Shown here one piece after another: positions 19,563-28,904 of a stretch of 54,165 bases of DNA; position 1 is the first letter of the stretch, and each line of letters begins with the position of its first letter. The stretch spans positions 1 to 54,165 of the forward strand of contig JAFSKP010000052.1 of the NCBI GenBank assembly GCA_017448905.1, read 5' to 3'. Source of the DNA: Bacteroidales bacterium (GTDB lineage: Bacteria > Bacteroidota > Bacteroidia > Bacteroidales > P3). The translations under genes were made by a program, and so were the position numbers. Under the pieces are notes generated by a model. The model ran no database searches. It was given only the letters and a program-made list of their open reading frames with translations, and was not told the DNA's origin.

Positions 19563-19570
19563 TTGCATGC

Positions 19571-19602
19571 GTTAATGCGTGAGTGTGTTAATGTGTAAGT
19601 GA
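19571..19602 (+). repeat. 16-nt imperfect tandem repeat in the rplW-rplB gap
   Basis: Two units, GTTAATGCGTGAGTGT (19571-19586) and GTTAATGTGTAAGTGA (19587-19602), 13 of 16 bases the same, 8 nt after the rplW stop. The rest of the gap (to 19707) shows no other structure. Probably a member of the short stop-codon-associated repeat family seen through the window. Confidence 0.6.
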
Positions 19603-19707
19603 AAAACCTTTCTCAATCATATACATCTGAACGCATCAACAGTTTACAATAAATAATCAAATAATAGTTAGTTCCACTGATAAGCGAACAAAAAGAAGTA
19701 AAATCAA

Positions 19708-20532
19708 ATGGCTTTAAAGAAGATTAAACCTACAACCCCGGGTCAGCGCCACAAGATTGTCGTCACTAATGATGACATTACCGCCACAAAGCCCGAGAAG
19801 AGCCTTGTGTTCGGTCTGCGCAAGTCCGGCGGACGCAACAACCAGGGCAAGATGACCATGCGCTACATCGGCGGTGGCCACAAGCAGCTCTACCGCTTCA
19901 TCGACTTCAAGCGTGACAAAGACGGCATCCCTGCAACTGTCAAGACTATCGAGTACGACCCCAACCGCAGCTCCCGTATCGCTCTCGTCTGCTACGCCGA
20001 CGGCGAAAAGAGCTACATCCTCTGCCCTCAAGGGCTGAAGGTCGGCCAGACCATCATGTCCGGCACTGGTGCCGCCCCCGAAATCGGCAACACCCTCACC
20101 CTCGCCGAGATTCCTTTCGGTACCCTTATCCACAACATAGAACTACGCCCCGGCCAGGGCGCCAAGATGGTGCGCTCCGCCGGTGCCTATGCCCAGCTCA
20201 TGTCGCGCGATGGCAAGTATGCCATCATCAAGATGCCCTCTGGCGAGATGCGCATGATTCTCCAGGCTTGCCGCGCCACTGTGGGCGTTGTCTCCAACCC
20301 CGAGCACAACCTCGAAGTCGGCGGCAAGGCCGGTGTCAGCCGTCACCTCGGTCGCCGTCCGCGCAACCGCGGTGTCGTCATGAACCCTGTCGACCACCCG
20401 ATGGGTGGTGGTGAAGGCCGCCAGACTGGTGGACATCCCCGCTCGCGCAAGGGTATCCCGGCCAAGGGCTACAAGACTCGCACTCCCAAGAAACAGTCGA
20501 GCAAGTTCATTCTCGAAAGAAGAAAGAAATAA
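19708..20532 (+). CDS. rplB: 50S ribosomal protein L2
   Basis: 274 residues. L2 binds 23S rRNA domain IV, helps subunit joining and is needed for peptidyl transfer. Diagnostic [20 protein letters not shown] (~43-62) and, near the end, [18 protein letters not shown] with the conserved His (His in VDHPMGGG) followed by [14 protein letters not shown]. Full length and intact. 21 nt before rpsS. Confidence 0.98.
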   Translation: MALKKIKPTTPGQRHKIVVTNDDITATKPEKSLVFGLRKSGGRNNQGKMTMRYIGGGHKQLYRFIDFKRDKDGIPATVKTIEYDPNRSSRIALVCYADGEKSYILCPQGLKVGQTIMSGTGAAPEIGNTLTLAEIPFGTLIHNIELRPGQGAKMVRSAGAYAQLMSRDGKYAIIKMPSGEMRMILQACRATVGVVSNPEHNLEVGGKAGVSRHLGRRPRNRGVVMNPVDHPMGGGEGRQTGGHPRSRKGIPAKGYKTRTPKKQSSKFILERRKK

Positions 20533-20553
20533 TAACGATTAAAGCATTACAAG

Positions 20554-20832
20554 ATGAGTCGTTCATTAAAGAAAGGTCCGTACATCTTCCACAAACTGGA
20601 AAAAAGAGTTATCGAGGCACAGCAGTCCAACAAGAAGGTCACCATCAAGACCTGGTCGAGGGCTTCCATGATTTCCCCCGACTTCGTCGGCCAGACCATC
20701 GCAGTGCATAACGGCAACAAGTTCATCCCCGTCTATGTCACTGAGAACATGGTTGGACACAAGCTCGGCGAGTTCGCTCCCACGCGTATCTTCCGCGGCC
20801 ACGCCGGATCTAAAGACAAAGGTAAAAAATAA
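20554..20832 (+). CDS. rpsS: 30S ribosomal protein S19
   Basis: 92 residues. [18 protein letters not shown] at the start and [29 protein letters not shown] in the second half are the S19 signature; it forms a complex with S13 in the 30S head near the A-site tRNA. Compact spacing to rplB (21 nt) and rplV (41 nt). Confidence 0.98.
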   Translation: MSRSLKKGPYIFHKLEKRVIEAQQSNKKVTIKTWSRASMISPDFVGQTIAVHNGNKFIPVYVTENMVGHKLGEFAPTRIFRGHAGSKDKGKK

Positions 20833-20873
20833 ATTGCGATATCCTCCCGATATCCTAAAACAGAAAAAGAATA

Positions 20874-21308
20874 ATGGGACGTAGAAAACACAATAGTGCT
20901 GAAGCACGCAAAGAAGCCAACAAGACACTGTATGTGGCAAAGCTGATGAACAATCCCACATCTCCCCGCAAGACCCGCCTCGTGGCCGACCTTATCCGCG
21001 GCGTCGATGTCGACAAAGCTCTCGCCATCCTCCAGTTCAACCCGAGAGAGTCGGCTCCCAAAATGCGCAAACTTCTCCTCTCCGCCATCGCCAACTGGCA
21101 GGCCAAGAACGAGGGCAAACGTATCGAGGACAGCCAGCTTTATGTCAAGACTATCATGGTCGACGAAGGACGCACCATGAAGCGCATGCGCACCGCTCCC
21201 CAGGGCCGCGGCTACCGTATCCGCAAACGCAGCAACCATATCACCATGGTCATTGGCTCCCGTGTCGACGAGAACGCCATGGCTTCCAACGTTCAGACAG
21301 AAGAATAA
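20874..21308 (+). CDS. rplV: 50S ribosomal protein L22
   Basis: 144 residues, with a ~20-residue longer N terminus than E. coli ([16 protein letters not shown]), common in Bacteroidetes. Core: [18 protein letters not shown], and the tunnel hairpin region [20 protein letters not shown] that lines the exit tunnel (macrolide-related in other bacteria). No deletion seen in the hairpin. Confidence 0.97.
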   Translation: MGRRKHNSAEARKEANKTLYVAKLMNNPTSPRKTRLVADLIRGVDVDKALAILQFNPRESAPKMRKLLLSAIANWQAKNEGKRIEDSQLYVKTIMVDEGRTMKRMRTAPQGRGYRIRKRSNHITMVIGSRVDENAMASNVQTEE

Positions 21309-21339
21309 CAATAAGTAACCAACAAGAAGAATTTCAAGA

Positions 21340-22083
21340 ATGGGACAAAAAACTAACCCAATTGGAAACAGATTAGGTATCATCCGCGGATGGGACTCTA
21401 ATTGGTATGGCGGAAGAAAATTCGAGCAGAAACTCGTTGAGGACAATAAGATTCGCAAGTACCTCAACGCTCGTCTCGCCAAGGCCAGCATTTCGAAGAT
21501 ATATATCGAAAGAACTCTGAAGCTCCTCACCGTCACTATCAACACCGCCCGCCCGGGTCTTATCATCGGCAAGGCAGGCTCTGAGGTCGACAAACTGAAG
21601 GAAGAGCTCAAAAAAATCACGGGCAAGGACGTCCAAATCAACATCTCCGAGGTGAAACGCCCCGATCTCGATGCCGTCATCGTCGCCCAGAATATCGCAA
21701 AGCAGATTGAAGGCCGTGTCCAGTACCGCCGCGCCATCAAGAGCGCCATCACCAACACCATGCGTACCGGCGCTGAAGGCATCAAGGTCTCCATCTCCGG
21801 TCGTATTGGCGGAGCTGAAATGTCGCGTACCGAGCACTACAAGGAGGGCCGTACACCTCTCCATACCCTCCGTGCCGACATTGACTATGCACTTGCCGAG
21901 GCTCATACAGCATACGGCCGCATGGGCGTCAAGGTCTGGATATGCCGTGGTGTCGTCTACGGCAAGCGCGAGCTGGTACCCTCCACCGTCGGTGGCCAGG
22001 CTCCGCGCGACAACAATCGCCGCCTCGCAGGTGCCAGCCGTCCAGCCGCAGGCCCTCGCAAAAGAAATAACAAGAATAAATAA
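21340..22083 (+). CDS. rpsC: 30S ribosomal protein S3
   Basis: 247 residues. N-terminal [20 protein letters not shown], a KH domain with the motif [13 protein letters not shown] (~71-83) and the C-terminal fold [21 protein letters not shown]3 is part of the mRNA entry channel and its helicase activity. C-terminal tail is basic and Asn-rich. Followed by a 64-nt gap with a short repeat. Confidence 0.98.
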   Translation: MGQKTNPIGNRLGIIRGWDSNWYGGRKFEQKLVEDNKIRKYLNARLAKASISKIYIERTLKLLTVTINTARPGLIIGKAGSEVDKLKEELKKITGKDVQINISEVKRPDLDAVIVAQNIAKQIEGRVQYRRAIKSAITNTMRTGAEGIKVSISGRIGGAEMSRTEHYKEGRTPLHTLRADIDYALAEAHTAYGRMGVKVWICRGVVYGKRELVPSTVGGQAPRDNNRRLAGASRPAAGPRKRNNKNK

Positions 22084-22113
22084 CATGTACAATGTGTGAA
22101 TGTGTTAACATGT
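22081..22113 (+). repeat. Short repeats at the rpsC stop codon
   Basis: TAACATGT occurs at 22081-22088 (the TAA is the rpsC stop) and again at 22106-22113, with AATGTGTG and AATGTGTT between them. Same style as the repeat at 19571. Nothing else is apparent in the 64-nt gap. Confidence 0.5.
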
Positions 22114-22147
22114 TTATCCATTCACGTCGCATAAAAAAGAAGTAACA

Positions 22148-22573
22148 ATGTTACAACCGAAAAAAACAAGATACAGAAAGCAGCAAAAGGGTAAAATTAA
22201 GGGTAATGCTTTCCGTGGTCACGAGCTGGCCTTCGGCACTTTCGGCATCAAGTCCCTTGAAACCTGTTTCATCACAGGTCGCCAAATAGAGGCTGCACGT
22301 CAGGCAGTAACACGTCACATGAAACGTGAGGGTCAGATTTGGATCCGCATCTTCCCCGACAAACCCATCACCAAGAAACCCAACGAGGTCCGTATGGGTA
22401 AGGGTAAGGGTGCCCCCGAATATTTCGTCGCCCGCGTCATGCCAGGCACCATGCTCTTCGAGTGCGAGGGTGTCCCCATGGATGTGGCCAAGGAAGCTCT
22501 CCGTCTTGCTGCTCAGAAACTCCCCATCACGACCAAGTTCGTCGTGAAAAGAGATTACATCGAAGAAGCTTAA
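22148..22573 (+). CDS. rplP: 50S ribosomal protein L16
   Basis: 141 residues. L16 shapes the A-site tRNA elbow contact and is needed for peptidyl transferase. Signature [20 protein letters not shown] at the start and the loop [20 protein letters not shown] (~80-99) are clear. The Arg that is hydroxylated in E. coli L16 (Arg81, RMGKGKG) is present. 13 nt before rpmC. Confidence 0.98.
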   Translation: MLQPKKTRYRKQQKGKIKGNAFRGHELAFGTFGIKSLETCFITGRQIEAARQAVTRHMKREGQIWIRIFPDKPITKKPNEVRMGKGKGAPEYFVARVMPGTMLFECEGVPMDVAKEALRLAAQKLPITTKFVVKRDYIEEA

Positions 22574-22586
22574 AAACCAAGAAGAC

Positions 22587-22790
22587 ATGAAAAACCAGTT
22601 AGTATTAAAAGAGCTTTCAACCGCTGAGGTTAAGGAACGCCTGGATAACGAAAGGGCACTGTATCAGAAGATGCTGCTGAACCACGCCGTTTCGCCCATC
22701 GAGAACCCTAACAAAATTAAAGAAAGTAGAAAAAACATCGCCCGCTGTCTCACCGAGCTCCGCAAACGTGAGCTTGAAGGCAACAAATAA
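22587..22790 (+). CDS. rpmC: 50S ribosomal protein L29
   Basis: 67 residues, two-helix protein at the tunnel exit beside L23. LKELSTAEVKERLDNERALY and the end RKNIARCLTELRKRELEG match the family. Usual position between rplP and rpsQ. Confidence 0.96.
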   Translation: MKNQLVLKELSTAEVKERLDNERALYQKMLLNHAVSPIENPNKIKESRKNIARCLTELRKRELEGNK

Positions 22791-22813
22791 GAGGCAAGTA
22801 ATCCTATTCTAAG

Positions 22814-23068
22814 ATGGAAAGAAATTTAAGAAAAGAAAGAATCGGCGTTGTCGTGAGCAACAAGATGGAAAAGTCTATCGTTGTCCTCGTTGAGCGTAAG
22901 GTCAAGCACCCAAAATACGGGAAGTTCGTCAAGAAATCCACCAAGTTCATGGCTCACGACCAGAATAATGAATGCAACATTGGCGACACTGTGAGGATCA
23001 TGGAAACCCGTCCCCTCAGCAAGTCCAAATGTTGGAGATTAGTTGAAATAATTGAAAGAGCTAAGTAA
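22814..23068 (+). CDS. rpsQ: 30S ribosomal protein S17
   Basis: 84 residues, OB-fold primary 16S rRNA binder of the 30S body. [20 protein letters not shown] and the signature [20 protein letters not shown] are intact. rplN begins 2 nt after the stop, implying translational coupling. Confidence 0.98.
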   Translation: MERNLRKERIGVVVSNKMEKSIVVLVERKVKHPKYGKFVKKSTKFMAHDQNNECNIGDTVRIMETRPLSKSKCWRLVEIIERAK

Positions 23069-23070
23069 TC

Positions 23071-23439
23071 ATGATACAACAAGAAACAAGAATGACCGTC
23101 GCCGATAACAGTGGCGCCAAGAGCGCTCTCTGTATCCGCGTCCTCGGCGGCACCAAGAAGCGTTACGCCAGCATTGGTGACACCATCGTCGTCGCCATCA
23201 AGGATGCCCTTCCTTCGGGCAATGTCAAGAAAGGTACTGTCTCCAAGGCTGTCGTAGTCCGCACCAAGAAAGAAGTACGCCGCCAGGATGGCACCTACAT
23301 CCGTTTCGACGACAATGCGTGTGTTCTGCTGACGGCAGCCGACGAGCTCCGCGGCACTCGTATCTTCGGCCCTGTTGCTCGTGAGCTCCGCGAGAAACAA
23401 TTCATGAAGATTGTTTCGCTGGCCCCCGAGGTGTTGTAA
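23071..23439 (+). CDS. rplN: 50S ribosomal protein L14
   Basis: 122 residues. [20 protein letters not shown] and the end [20 protein letters not shown] are diagnostic. L14 forms an intersubunit bridge and is the docking site of the silencing factor RsfS. Tight to rpsQ (2 nt), 42 nt before rplX. Confidence 0.98.
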   Translation: MIQQETRMTVADNSGAKSALCIRVLGGTKKRYASIGDTIVVAIKDALPSGNVKKGTVSKAVVVRTKKEVRRQDGTYIRFDDNACVLLTAADELRGTRIFGPVARELREKQFMKIVSLAPEVL

Positions 23440-23481
23440 AACATTTTGTGTCCGTCACAAATAAAAAAACAAAAAGAAAAA

Positions 23482-23796
23482 ATGAAATTGCACGTTAAGA
23501 AAGGGGACATGGTCCAGGTTATCGCCGGCGACGACAAGGGTAAGGTCGCCAAAGTCCTGAAGGTCATTCCCGAAAAGAATCGCGCCATCGTCGAGGGAGT
23601 CAACGTCAACAAGAAGCACACGAAGCCCAACGCCAAGAACACGCAGGGCGGCATCGTCGAAGTTGAGGCTCCCATCCACATCTCCAACCTCATGGTTGTC
23701 GAGGGCAAGACCCCGACCCGTATCGGCAGGAGAATCGACGAAAAGACAGGTAAATTAGTTCGCTACTCTAAAAAATCAGGGGAGGAAATCAAGTAA
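23482..23796 (+). CDS. rplX: 50S ribosomal protein L24
   Basis: 104 residues from ATG 23482; an in-frame ATG 12 codons earlier (23446) lies in the gap and adds a non-conserved tail. KOW motif: [20 protein letters not shown] (residues ~5-24), then NKKHTKP and the loop [10 protein letters not shown]. Assembly initiator of the 50S. The stop TAA overlaps the rplE ATG by one base (TAATG). Confidence 0.97.
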   Translation: MKLHVKKGDMVQVIAGDDKGKVAKVLKVIPEKNRAIVEGVNVNKKHTKPNAKNTQGGIVEVEAPIHISNLMVVEGKTPTRIGRRIDEKTGKLVRYSKKSGEEIK

Positions 23797-24356
23797 TGGC
23801 ATACATTCCGGCTTTAAAAACCAAATACAACGAGGAAATCAAGCCCGCACTGATGAACGAATATCAGTACAAGACCGTCATGCAGTGTCCTCGTCTTCTC
23901 AAAATCACCCTTAACCAGGGTCTCGGCAAGGCCGCTATCGCCGACAAGAAAGTCATCGACAAGGGTGTCGAGGAAATGACTCTCATCGCCGGCCAGAAGG
24001 CTGTTCCCACAAAGTCAAAGAAGGACATCTCGAACTTCAAGCTGCGCCGTGGCATGCCTATCGGTGTCCGCGTGACCCTCCGCGGTGAGCGCATGTATGA
24101 GTTCCTCGAGCGCCTCATCACCGCCTCCATCCCTCGTATCCGCGACTTCCGCGGCATCAACGACAAAGGCTTTGACGGCAAGGGCAACTACACCTTCGGT
24201 ATCTCCGAGCAGATTATCTTCCCCGAGATTGACATTGACAAGATCGACCGCATCCAGGGTATGGACATCACCTTCGTCACCACTGCCAAGACCGACAAGG
24301 AGGCCATGTCGCTGCTCAAACAGTTCGGCTTACCATTCAAGAACCAGCAAAAATAA
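23796..24356 (+). CDS. rplE: 50S ribosomal protein L5
   Basis: 186 residues. Binds 5S rRNA with L18 and contacts P-site tRNA and S13. [38 protein letters not shown] and the end [20 protein letters not shown] mark L5. Starts inside the rplX stop codon (1-nt overlap); rpsN follows after 6 nt. Confidence 0.98.
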   Translation: MAYIPALKTKYNEEIKPALMNEYQYKTVMQCPRLLKITLNQGLGKAAIADKKVIDKGVEEMTLIAGQKAVPTKSKKDISNFKLRRGMPIGVRVTLRGERMYEFLERLITASIPRIRDFRGINDKGFDGKGNYTFGISEQIIFPEIDIDKIDRIQGMDITFVTTAKTDKEAMSLLKQFGLPFKNQQK

Positions 24357-24362
24357 GACATA

Positions 24363-24662
24363 ATGGCAAAAGAATCAATCAAAGCAAGAGAACGCAAAAG
24401 AGAAAGAATGGTGGCCAAATATGCCGCCAAGCGCGCCGCTCTCAAGGAAATCGTCCGCAAGGGTGAACCCGAAGAGGTGGAGAAAGCAGTCATTGCCCTC
24501 CAGAAGCTGCCGAAGAATGCCTGCCCTATCCGCAAGCATAACCGCTGCCAGCTCACTGGCCGTCCCAAGGGTTACATGCGCCAGTTCGGCATCTCGCGTA
24601 TCAACTTCCGCGAGATGGCTGTCAACGGCCTCATCCCAGGCGTGAAGAAAGCCAGTTGGTAA
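24363..24662 (+). CDS. rpsN: 30S ribosomal protein S14, zinc-independent form
   Basis: 99 residues, the long form. Only two Cys occur, in [11 protein letters not shown] (~55-66), so the four-Cys zinc knuckle of the short C+ form is missing. End [20 protein letters not shown] plus KASW is the S14 core. S14 is a late-assembling 30S head protein. The 111-nt gap to rpsH has a 7-bp hairpin (24712-24730). Confidence 0.97.
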   Translation: MAKESIKARERKRERMVAKYAAKRAALKEIVRKGEPEEVEKAVIALQKLPKNACPIRKHNRCQLTGRPKGYMRQFGISRINFREMAVNGLIPGVKKASW

Positions 24663-24711
24663 TAGTAAAAACAAATTCATAACTACAGCCCTGCGTGTTG
24701 GCTCTTGAATC

Positions 24712-24730
24712 CGCAAGCCTCTCGCTTGCG
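24712..24730 (+). other. Hairpin in the rpsN-rpsH gap
   Basis: CGCAAGC (24712-24718) and GCTTGCG (24724-24730) form a perfect 7-bp stem with a 5-nt loop, 50 nt after rpsN and 43 nt before rpsH. No T-run follows, so it is not a terminator; an RNA processing or regulatory site is possible. In E. coli S8 represses the spc operon near this point (at rplE), but no resemblance to that site can be claimed. Confidence 0.5.
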
Positions 24731-24773
24731 TCCCGGCCAAAACTACAAGACTGAAAAAAGCAAGAATATAATA

Positions 24774-25175
24774 ATGGTAACAGATCCTATTGCAGATTAC
24801 TTGACTCGCATGAGGAATGCCATCATGGCAAAACACAGAGTCGTCGAGATTCCTGCATCGAAACTGAAAAGAGAAATCACCAAGATTCTCTTTGAGAAAG
24901 GCTACATCCTCAACTACAAGTTCGAGAATGATGGCAAACCCAACCAGACCATCAAGGTAGCCCTCAAGTATCATCCCGTGACGAAGATGTCGGCCATCTC
25001 CGAGCTGAAGCGTGTCTCCAGCCCTGGTTTGAGAAAGTATGTGTCTGTCGACGAGATGCCGCGTGTCCTCAACGGACTTGGCATCGCCATCGTCTCCACT
25101 TCCAAGGGACTCATGACCGACAAGGAGGCTCGCAGTCTCAATGTCGGCGGTGAGGTTTTGTGTTACATAAGCTAA
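24774..25175 (+). CDS. rpsH: 30S ribosomal protein S8
   Basis: 133 residues from ATG 24774 ([20 protein letters not shown]), the conserved start; an in-frame ATG at 24705 would translate the hairpin region and is rejected. C-terminal [20 protein letters not shown] is the 16S-binding core. Central 30S assembly protein. Confidence 0.97.
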   Translation: MVTDPIADYLTRMRNAIMAKHRVVEIPASKLKREITKILFEKGYILNYKFENDGKPNQTIKVALKYHPVTKMSAISELKRVSSPGLRKYVSVDEMPRVLNGLGIAIVSTSKGLMTDKEARSLNVGGEVLCYIS

Positions 25176-25194
25176 AAAGAGAGGAGAAACTGAA

Positions 25195-25749
25195 ATGTCA
25201 AGAATTGGTAAATTACCTATCGCATTGCCCAAGGGTGTTGAAGTGTCTGTTTCGGACGACAATGTCCTCACCGTCAAGGGCCCTCTCGGACAGCTCACCC
25301 AGAAAGTCAACCCCGAGATAAGCATCAGCGTCGAAGATGGTCATCTCCATTTCGCACGTCCTTCCGACTCCAGAGAGCACAAGGCTCAGCATGGCCTCTA
25401 CCGCGCTCTCGCAGCCAACATGGTGAAAGGTGTCTCCGAAGGCTTCAAGGTTGTCCAGGAAGTCATCGGTGTCGGCTACAAGGTCCAGGCCAACGGCCAG
25501 GTGATGGAAATGGACCTCGGCTACTCGCACAAGATTTTCTTCGAGCTTGCTCCTGAAATTAAGGTCGAGACAGTCACCGAGAAGGGCAAGAACCCTATCA
25601 TCACGATGACATCCATCGACAAGCAGGTCCTCGGTCAGGCCGCTGCCAAAATCCGCTCGCTCCGCAAGCCTGAGCCTTACAAGGGCAAGGGTATCCGCTT
25701 CCAGGGCGAGGTCGTTCGCAAGAAGGCTGGCAAGGCTGCCGCTAAGTAA
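25195..25749 (+). CDS. rplF: 50S ribosomal protein L6
   Basis: 184 residues, two related alpha/beta halves. SRIGKLPIALPKGVEVSVSD, EVIGVGYKVQ and the end RKPEPYKGKGIRFQGEVVRK are diagnostic. Located near the factor-binding region of the 50S. A four-unit 7-nt tandem repeat begins 1 nt after the stop codon. Confidence 0.98.
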   Translation: MSRIGKLPIALPKGVEVSVSDDNVLTVKGPLGQLTQKVNPEISISVEDGHLHFARPSDSREHKAQHGLYRALAANMVKGVSEGFKVVQEVIGVGYKVQANGQVMEMDLGYSHKIFFELAPEIKVETVTEKGKNPIITMTSIDKQVLGQAAAKIRSLRKPEPYKGKGIRFQGEVVRKKAGKAAAK

Positions 25750-25750
25750 T

Positions 25751-25778
25751 AGTTGAAAGTTGAAAGTTGATAGTTGGG
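25751..25778 (+). repeat. 7-nt tandem repeat (AGTTGAA x4) after the rplF stop
   Basis: Units AGTTGAA, AGTTGAA, AGTTGAT, AGTTGGG at exact 7-nt spacing, immediately after the TAA of rplF (25747-25749). Fills half of the 69-nt gap to rplR. Belongs to the stop-codon-associated repeat family. Confidence 0.75.
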
Positions 25779-25818
25779 TTTTTCTCGATAACCGTCTTTC
25801 AGCAAAAAGCATAGAATT

Positions 25819-26172
25819 ATGGCAACAAAAAAAGACATAAGAAGAACAAAGATTAAATACAGAATTCGTCACAAGGTCTCCGGCACTGCCGAACGGCCTC
25901 GCCTGTCCGTGTTCAGAAGCAACAAGGAAATCTACGCACAGGTTATTGACGACATCAAAGGCGTAACACTGACCGCAGCCTCCTCGTTGGAGAAGACTGT
26001 CGAAAAGGGTGGTACGAAAAGTGAAATGGCAGCCAAGGTCGGCAAGCTCGTCGCCGAGCGCGCCAAAGCTGCCGGCATTGAATCCGTGGTGTTCGACCGC
26101 AACGGTTACCTCTACCACGGCCGTGTTAAATCGTTAGCAGACGCAGCCCGTGAAGGCGGCTTAAAATTCTAA
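25819..26172 (+). CDS. rplR: 50S ribosomal protein L18
   Basis: 117 residues. 5S rRNA binder with L5. [32 protein letters not shown] and the end [15 protein letters not shown] are the family marks. rpsE starts 6 nt later. Confidence 0.98.
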   Translation: MATKKDIRRTKIKYRIRHKVSGTAERPRLSVFRSNKEIYAQVIDDIKGVTLTAASSLEKTVEKGGTKSEMAAKVGKLVAERAKAAGIESVVFDRNGYLYHGRVKSLADAAREGGLKF

Positions 26173-26178
26173 TAAGTT

Positions 26179-26697
26179 ATGGCAGAAGTAAACGTTAAAA
26201 GAGTTAAATCAAGCGAGATAGAGTTCAAAGATCGTCTTGTCGCAATCAATCGCGTGACCAAGGTCACCAAAGGTGGTAGAACTTTCAGCTTTTCTGCTAT
26301 CGTTGTTATTGGAAACGAGAACGGCGTTGTAGGCTATGGCCTGGGCAAGGCCAAGGAGGTTCAGGCCGCCATCCAGAAGGGTGTCGACGATGCCAAGAAA
26401 AACCTCATCAAGGTTCCTGTCCTCAAGGGTACCATACCCCACGAGCAGTCCGGCAAGTACAGCGGTGCCCGCGTATTCCTCAAACCCGCCGCTCCCGGTA
26501 CCGGCGTCATCGCCGGCGGTGCTATGCGTGCCGTCCTTGAGAGCGTCGGTGTCAAGGATGTCTTGGCCAAGTGCAAAGGCTCTTCCAACCCCCACAGTGT
26601 GGTCAAGGCTACCATCAATGCTCTGCTGCAGATGAAGGATCCTTACATGGTGGCACAGCTTAGGGGCATTTCTCTCGACAAAGTGTTTAACGGTTAA
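26179..26697 (+). CDS. rpsE: 30S ribosomal protein S5
   Basis: 172 residues. Double-stranded-RNA-binding-like domain with [20 protein letters not shown] (~25-44), [20 protein letters not shown] and the C-terminal domain [21 protein letters not shown]5 helps fidelity and the mRNA entry channel. The Gly-rich loop (KGGR) is intact. Confidence 0.98.
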   Translation: MAEVNVKRVKSSEIEFKDRLVAINRVTKVTKGGRTFSFSAIVVIGNENGVVGYGLGKAKEVQAAIQKGVDDAKKNLIKVPVLKGTIPHEQSGKYSGARVFLKPAAPGTGVIAGGAMRAVLESVGVKDVLAKCKGSSNPHSVVKATINALLQMKDPYMVAQLRGISLDKVFNG

Positions 26698-26719
26698 TTA
26701 ATATCAGGAGACTTATATC

Positions 26720-26905
26720 ATGGCAGAACAGAAACTCAGAATCAAACAGGTTAGAAGCAAGATAGGTCATCCTATTGACCAGAAACGCACTCTTGAGGCT
26801 CTCGGTCTTCGTAAGATCAACCACACCCGCGAGGTGGTCGCCACCCCGCAGATCTTGGGTATGATCAACAAGGTCAAACACCTCATCTCTGTCGAGGAAA
26901 TCTAA
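26720..26905 (+). CDS. rpmD: 50S ribosomal protein L30
   Basis: 61 residues, bacterial short form. LRIKQVRSKIGHPIDQKRTL and the LGLRKINHTREVVATPQILG segment are diagnostic. Followed by a 65-nt gap without visible structure, then rplO. Confidence 0.96.
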   Translation: MAEQKLRIKQVRSKIGHPIDQKRTLEALGLRKINHTREVVATPQILGMINKVKHLISVEEI

Positions 26906-26970
26906 CAATAGCAAAAACATCGTCTCCTCTACGGGGACATCCACATTGTAAATCAGAAAGGAACAAAATA

Positions 26971-27420
26971 ATGAACTTAAGCAATCTCAAGCCCGCTGAG
27001 GGTTCCATCAAGCACTCCAAGCGTATAGGCCGTGGTGCCGGTTCCGGCAAGGGCGGTACCTCCACACGTGGTAACAAGGGCGCCAAGGCTCGTTCCGGTT
27101 ACCATTCAAAGGTGGGATACGAAGGCGGTCAGATGCCTCTGTACCGCCGTGTTCCGAAGTTCGGTTTCAAGAACTTCAACCGAGTCGAATATGTCGGCAT
27201 CAACATCGACCTCCTTAACAGTCTTGCCGAGACGAAGAACATTACTGACTTCAACATCGAGGTGTTCAAGCAGAATGGTCTCATCTCTTCGCACGACAGA
27301 ATCAAGGTGCTCGGTCGCGGCGAACTCAACAAGGCTATCAATGTCACTGCCCACGCTTTCTCGGCCACTGCCAAAAAAGCCATCGAGGAGAAGGGTGGTG
27401 TAGCTACCGTCATTGAATAA
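26971..27420 (+). CDS. rplO: 50S ribosomal protein L15
   Basis: 149 residues. Gly/Lys/Arg-rich N terminus (RIGRGAGSGKGGTSTRGNKG, ~17-36) threading into 23S rRNA, then MPLYRRVPKFGFKNFNR and the C-terminal fold with HAFSATAKKAIEEKGG. The gap to secY (87 nt) is mostly a repeat-built hairpin. Confidence 0.98.
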   Translation: MNLSNLKPAEGSIKHSKRIGRGAGSGKGGTSTRGNKGAKARSGYHSKVGYEGGQMPLYRRVPKFGFKNFNRVEYVGINIDLLNSLAETKNITDFNIEVFKQNGLISSHDRIKVLGRGELNKAINVTAHAFSATAKKAIEEKGGVATVIE

Positions 27421-27431
27421 CAAATGTCTAT

Positions 27432-27494
27432 CAGATTTTCAGATTTTCAGATTGCTGGTATTCTGAAAATCTGGAAATCTGGAAATCTGAAAAA
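27432..27494 (+). repeat. Inverted 8-nt-unit repeats forming a 19-bp hairpin between rplO and secY
   Basis: Left arm CAGATTTTCAGATTTTCAG (27432-27450), 12-nt loop, right arm CTGAAAATCTGGAAATCTG (27463-27481): 19 pairs, one of them G-U. Each arm is built from direct 8-nt units (CAGATTTT; CTGAAAAT/CTGGAAAT), and the right array runs on to 27494. No T-run follows, so simple termination is unlikely; it could protect or separate mRNA halves. The nearest gene ends are 12 nt upstream and 13 nt downstream. Confidence 0.85.
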
Positions 27495-27507
27495 CCAAAA
27501 CTAAAAT

Positions 27508-28863
27508 ATGAAGAGATTTATCCAGACACTCAAGAATATCTGGTCGATTGAAGACCTGCGTAAGCGGATACTTTACACTCTTGGTTTGGTACTCGTCTAT
27601 CGCATCGGTTCGTATGTCGTCCTTCCTGGTGTCGACCCCTCACAGCTCGGCGCCCTTCAGAAACAGGGCTCTGAGGGTCTGTTGGGACTGTTGAACATGT
27701 TTTCGGGTGGCGCTTTCTCCAACGCTTCTATTTTTGCATTGGGCATCATGCCTTACATCACTGCTTCCATCGTGATACAGCTTTTTGTAATGGTTGTGCC
27801 TTATTTCCAGAAGTTGCAGCGTGATGGCGAAAGTGGACGTCGCAAGATGAATCAGATTACCCGTATCCTCACTGTCGCCATCACCGGTTTCCAGGCTCCG
27901 GCTTATATCACCAACATGATGTATCAGCTCCAGGGCTCGGCAACGGCACTCCATCCCTTCGATGGCACTGGTCCCTCCACGTTCTTCTGGATCTCCAGCA
28001 TCATCATCTTGATCTGCGGTACCCTCTTTGTCATGTGGATGGGTGAACGTATCACCGACAAGGGTGTCGGCAACGGTATTTCTCTGCTTATCATGGTCGG
28101 TATCATCGCTCGTCTGCCTTTTGCACTCGCAGCTGAGTTTATGGCTCGTCTGACTGAAAGCGGCGGACTGGTGATGTTCCTCTTCGAGATTGTCGTGCTG
28201 CTGGCTGTCATCCTCCTGGTTATCCTCCTGGTTCAGGGTACTCGTCGTATCCCTGTCCAGTATGCCAAGCGTGTCGTCGGCAACAAGCAGTATGGCGGTG
28301 TCCGCCAGTACATCCCCATCAAGGTGAATGCTGCAGGCGTCATGCCCATCATCTTTGCTCAGGCCATCATGTTCATCCCCATCACTTTCATGGGATTCAA
28401 CAATGACACACCTTCCAAGTTTGCATTGGCTTTCGCCGACTACAATGGCTTCTGGTACAACCTGGTCTTCGCGATACTGGTTATCCTCTTCACCTACTTC
28501 TACACCGCCATCGCCATCAACCCTAACCAGATGGCTGACGACATGAAGAAGAATGGTGGTTTCATACCCGGTGTGAAGCCTGGCAAGAAGACGGCAGAGT
28601 ACCTCGAGGACATTCTTTCGAAGGTTACTCTTCCTGGCTCATTCTTCCTGGCCATTGTGGCTATTCTTCCCGCCATCATCCGCCTCTTTGGTGTCAACAC
28701 TCAGTTTGCGCAGTTCTACGGTGGCACGTCGTTGCTCATTATGGTTGGCGTCATTCTCGACACTCTGCAGCAGATAGAGAGCCACCTCCTGATGCGCCAC
28801 TACGACGGCCTCACCAAGACCGGCCGCATCAAGGGTCGCACATCAATGGCTATACAGGCCTAG
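27508..28863 (+). CDS. secY: Protein translocase subunit SecY
   Basis: 451 residues, ten hydrophobic segments. The channel subunit of the SecYEG translocon in the inner membrane, the route by which all the signal-peptide proteins here leave the cytoplasm. SecY marks: LLGLLNMFSGGAFSNASIFA (plug region, ~50-70), GERITDKGVGNGISLLIMVG, and the cytoplasmic loop GVRQYIPIKVNAAGVMPIIF. The C-terminal region holds NPNQMADDMKKNGGFIPGVK. A 7-nt repeat follows the stop codon. Confidence 0.98.
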   Translation: MKRFIQTLKNIWSIEDLRKRILYTLGLVLVYRIGSYVVLPGVDPSQLGALQKQGSEGLLGLLNMFSGGAFSNASIFALGIMPYITASIVIQLFVMVVPYFQKLQRDGESGRRKMNQITRILTVAITGFQAPAYITNMMYQLQGSATALHPFDGTGPSTFFWISSIIILICGTLFVMWMGERITDKGVGNGISLLIMVGIIARLPFALAAEFMARLTESGGLVMFLFEIVVLLAVILLVILLVQGTRRIPVQYAKRVVGNKQYGGVRQYIPIKVNAAGVMPIIFAQAIMFIPITFMGFNNDTPSKFALAFADYNGFWYNLVFAILVILFTYFYTAIAINPNQMADDMKKNGGFIPGVKPGKKTAEYLEDILSKVTLPGSFFLAIVAILPAIIRLFGVNTQFAQFYGGTSLLIMVGVILDTLQQIESHLLMRHYDGLTKTGRIKGRTSMAIQA

Positions 28864-28872
28864 TCTGCGGAT

Positions 28873-28893
28873 AGTGAAAAGTGACAAGTGAAT
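28873..28893 (+). repeat. 7-nt tandem repeat (AGTGAAA x3) after the secY stop
   Basis: AGTGAAA, AGTGACA, AGTGAAT at exact 7-nt spacing, 9 nt after the secY stop and 11 nt before map. Same orientation relative to the gene as the copies at 30971, 52483, 53112 and 54146. Confidence 0.7.
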
Positions 28894-28904
28894 AGAAATA
28901 GCAA

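Noticed and set aside
27432..27494. CRISPR-like repeats
   Set aside because: Units are only 8 nt with no unique spacers, and no cas genes are present; it is an inverted repeat pair.
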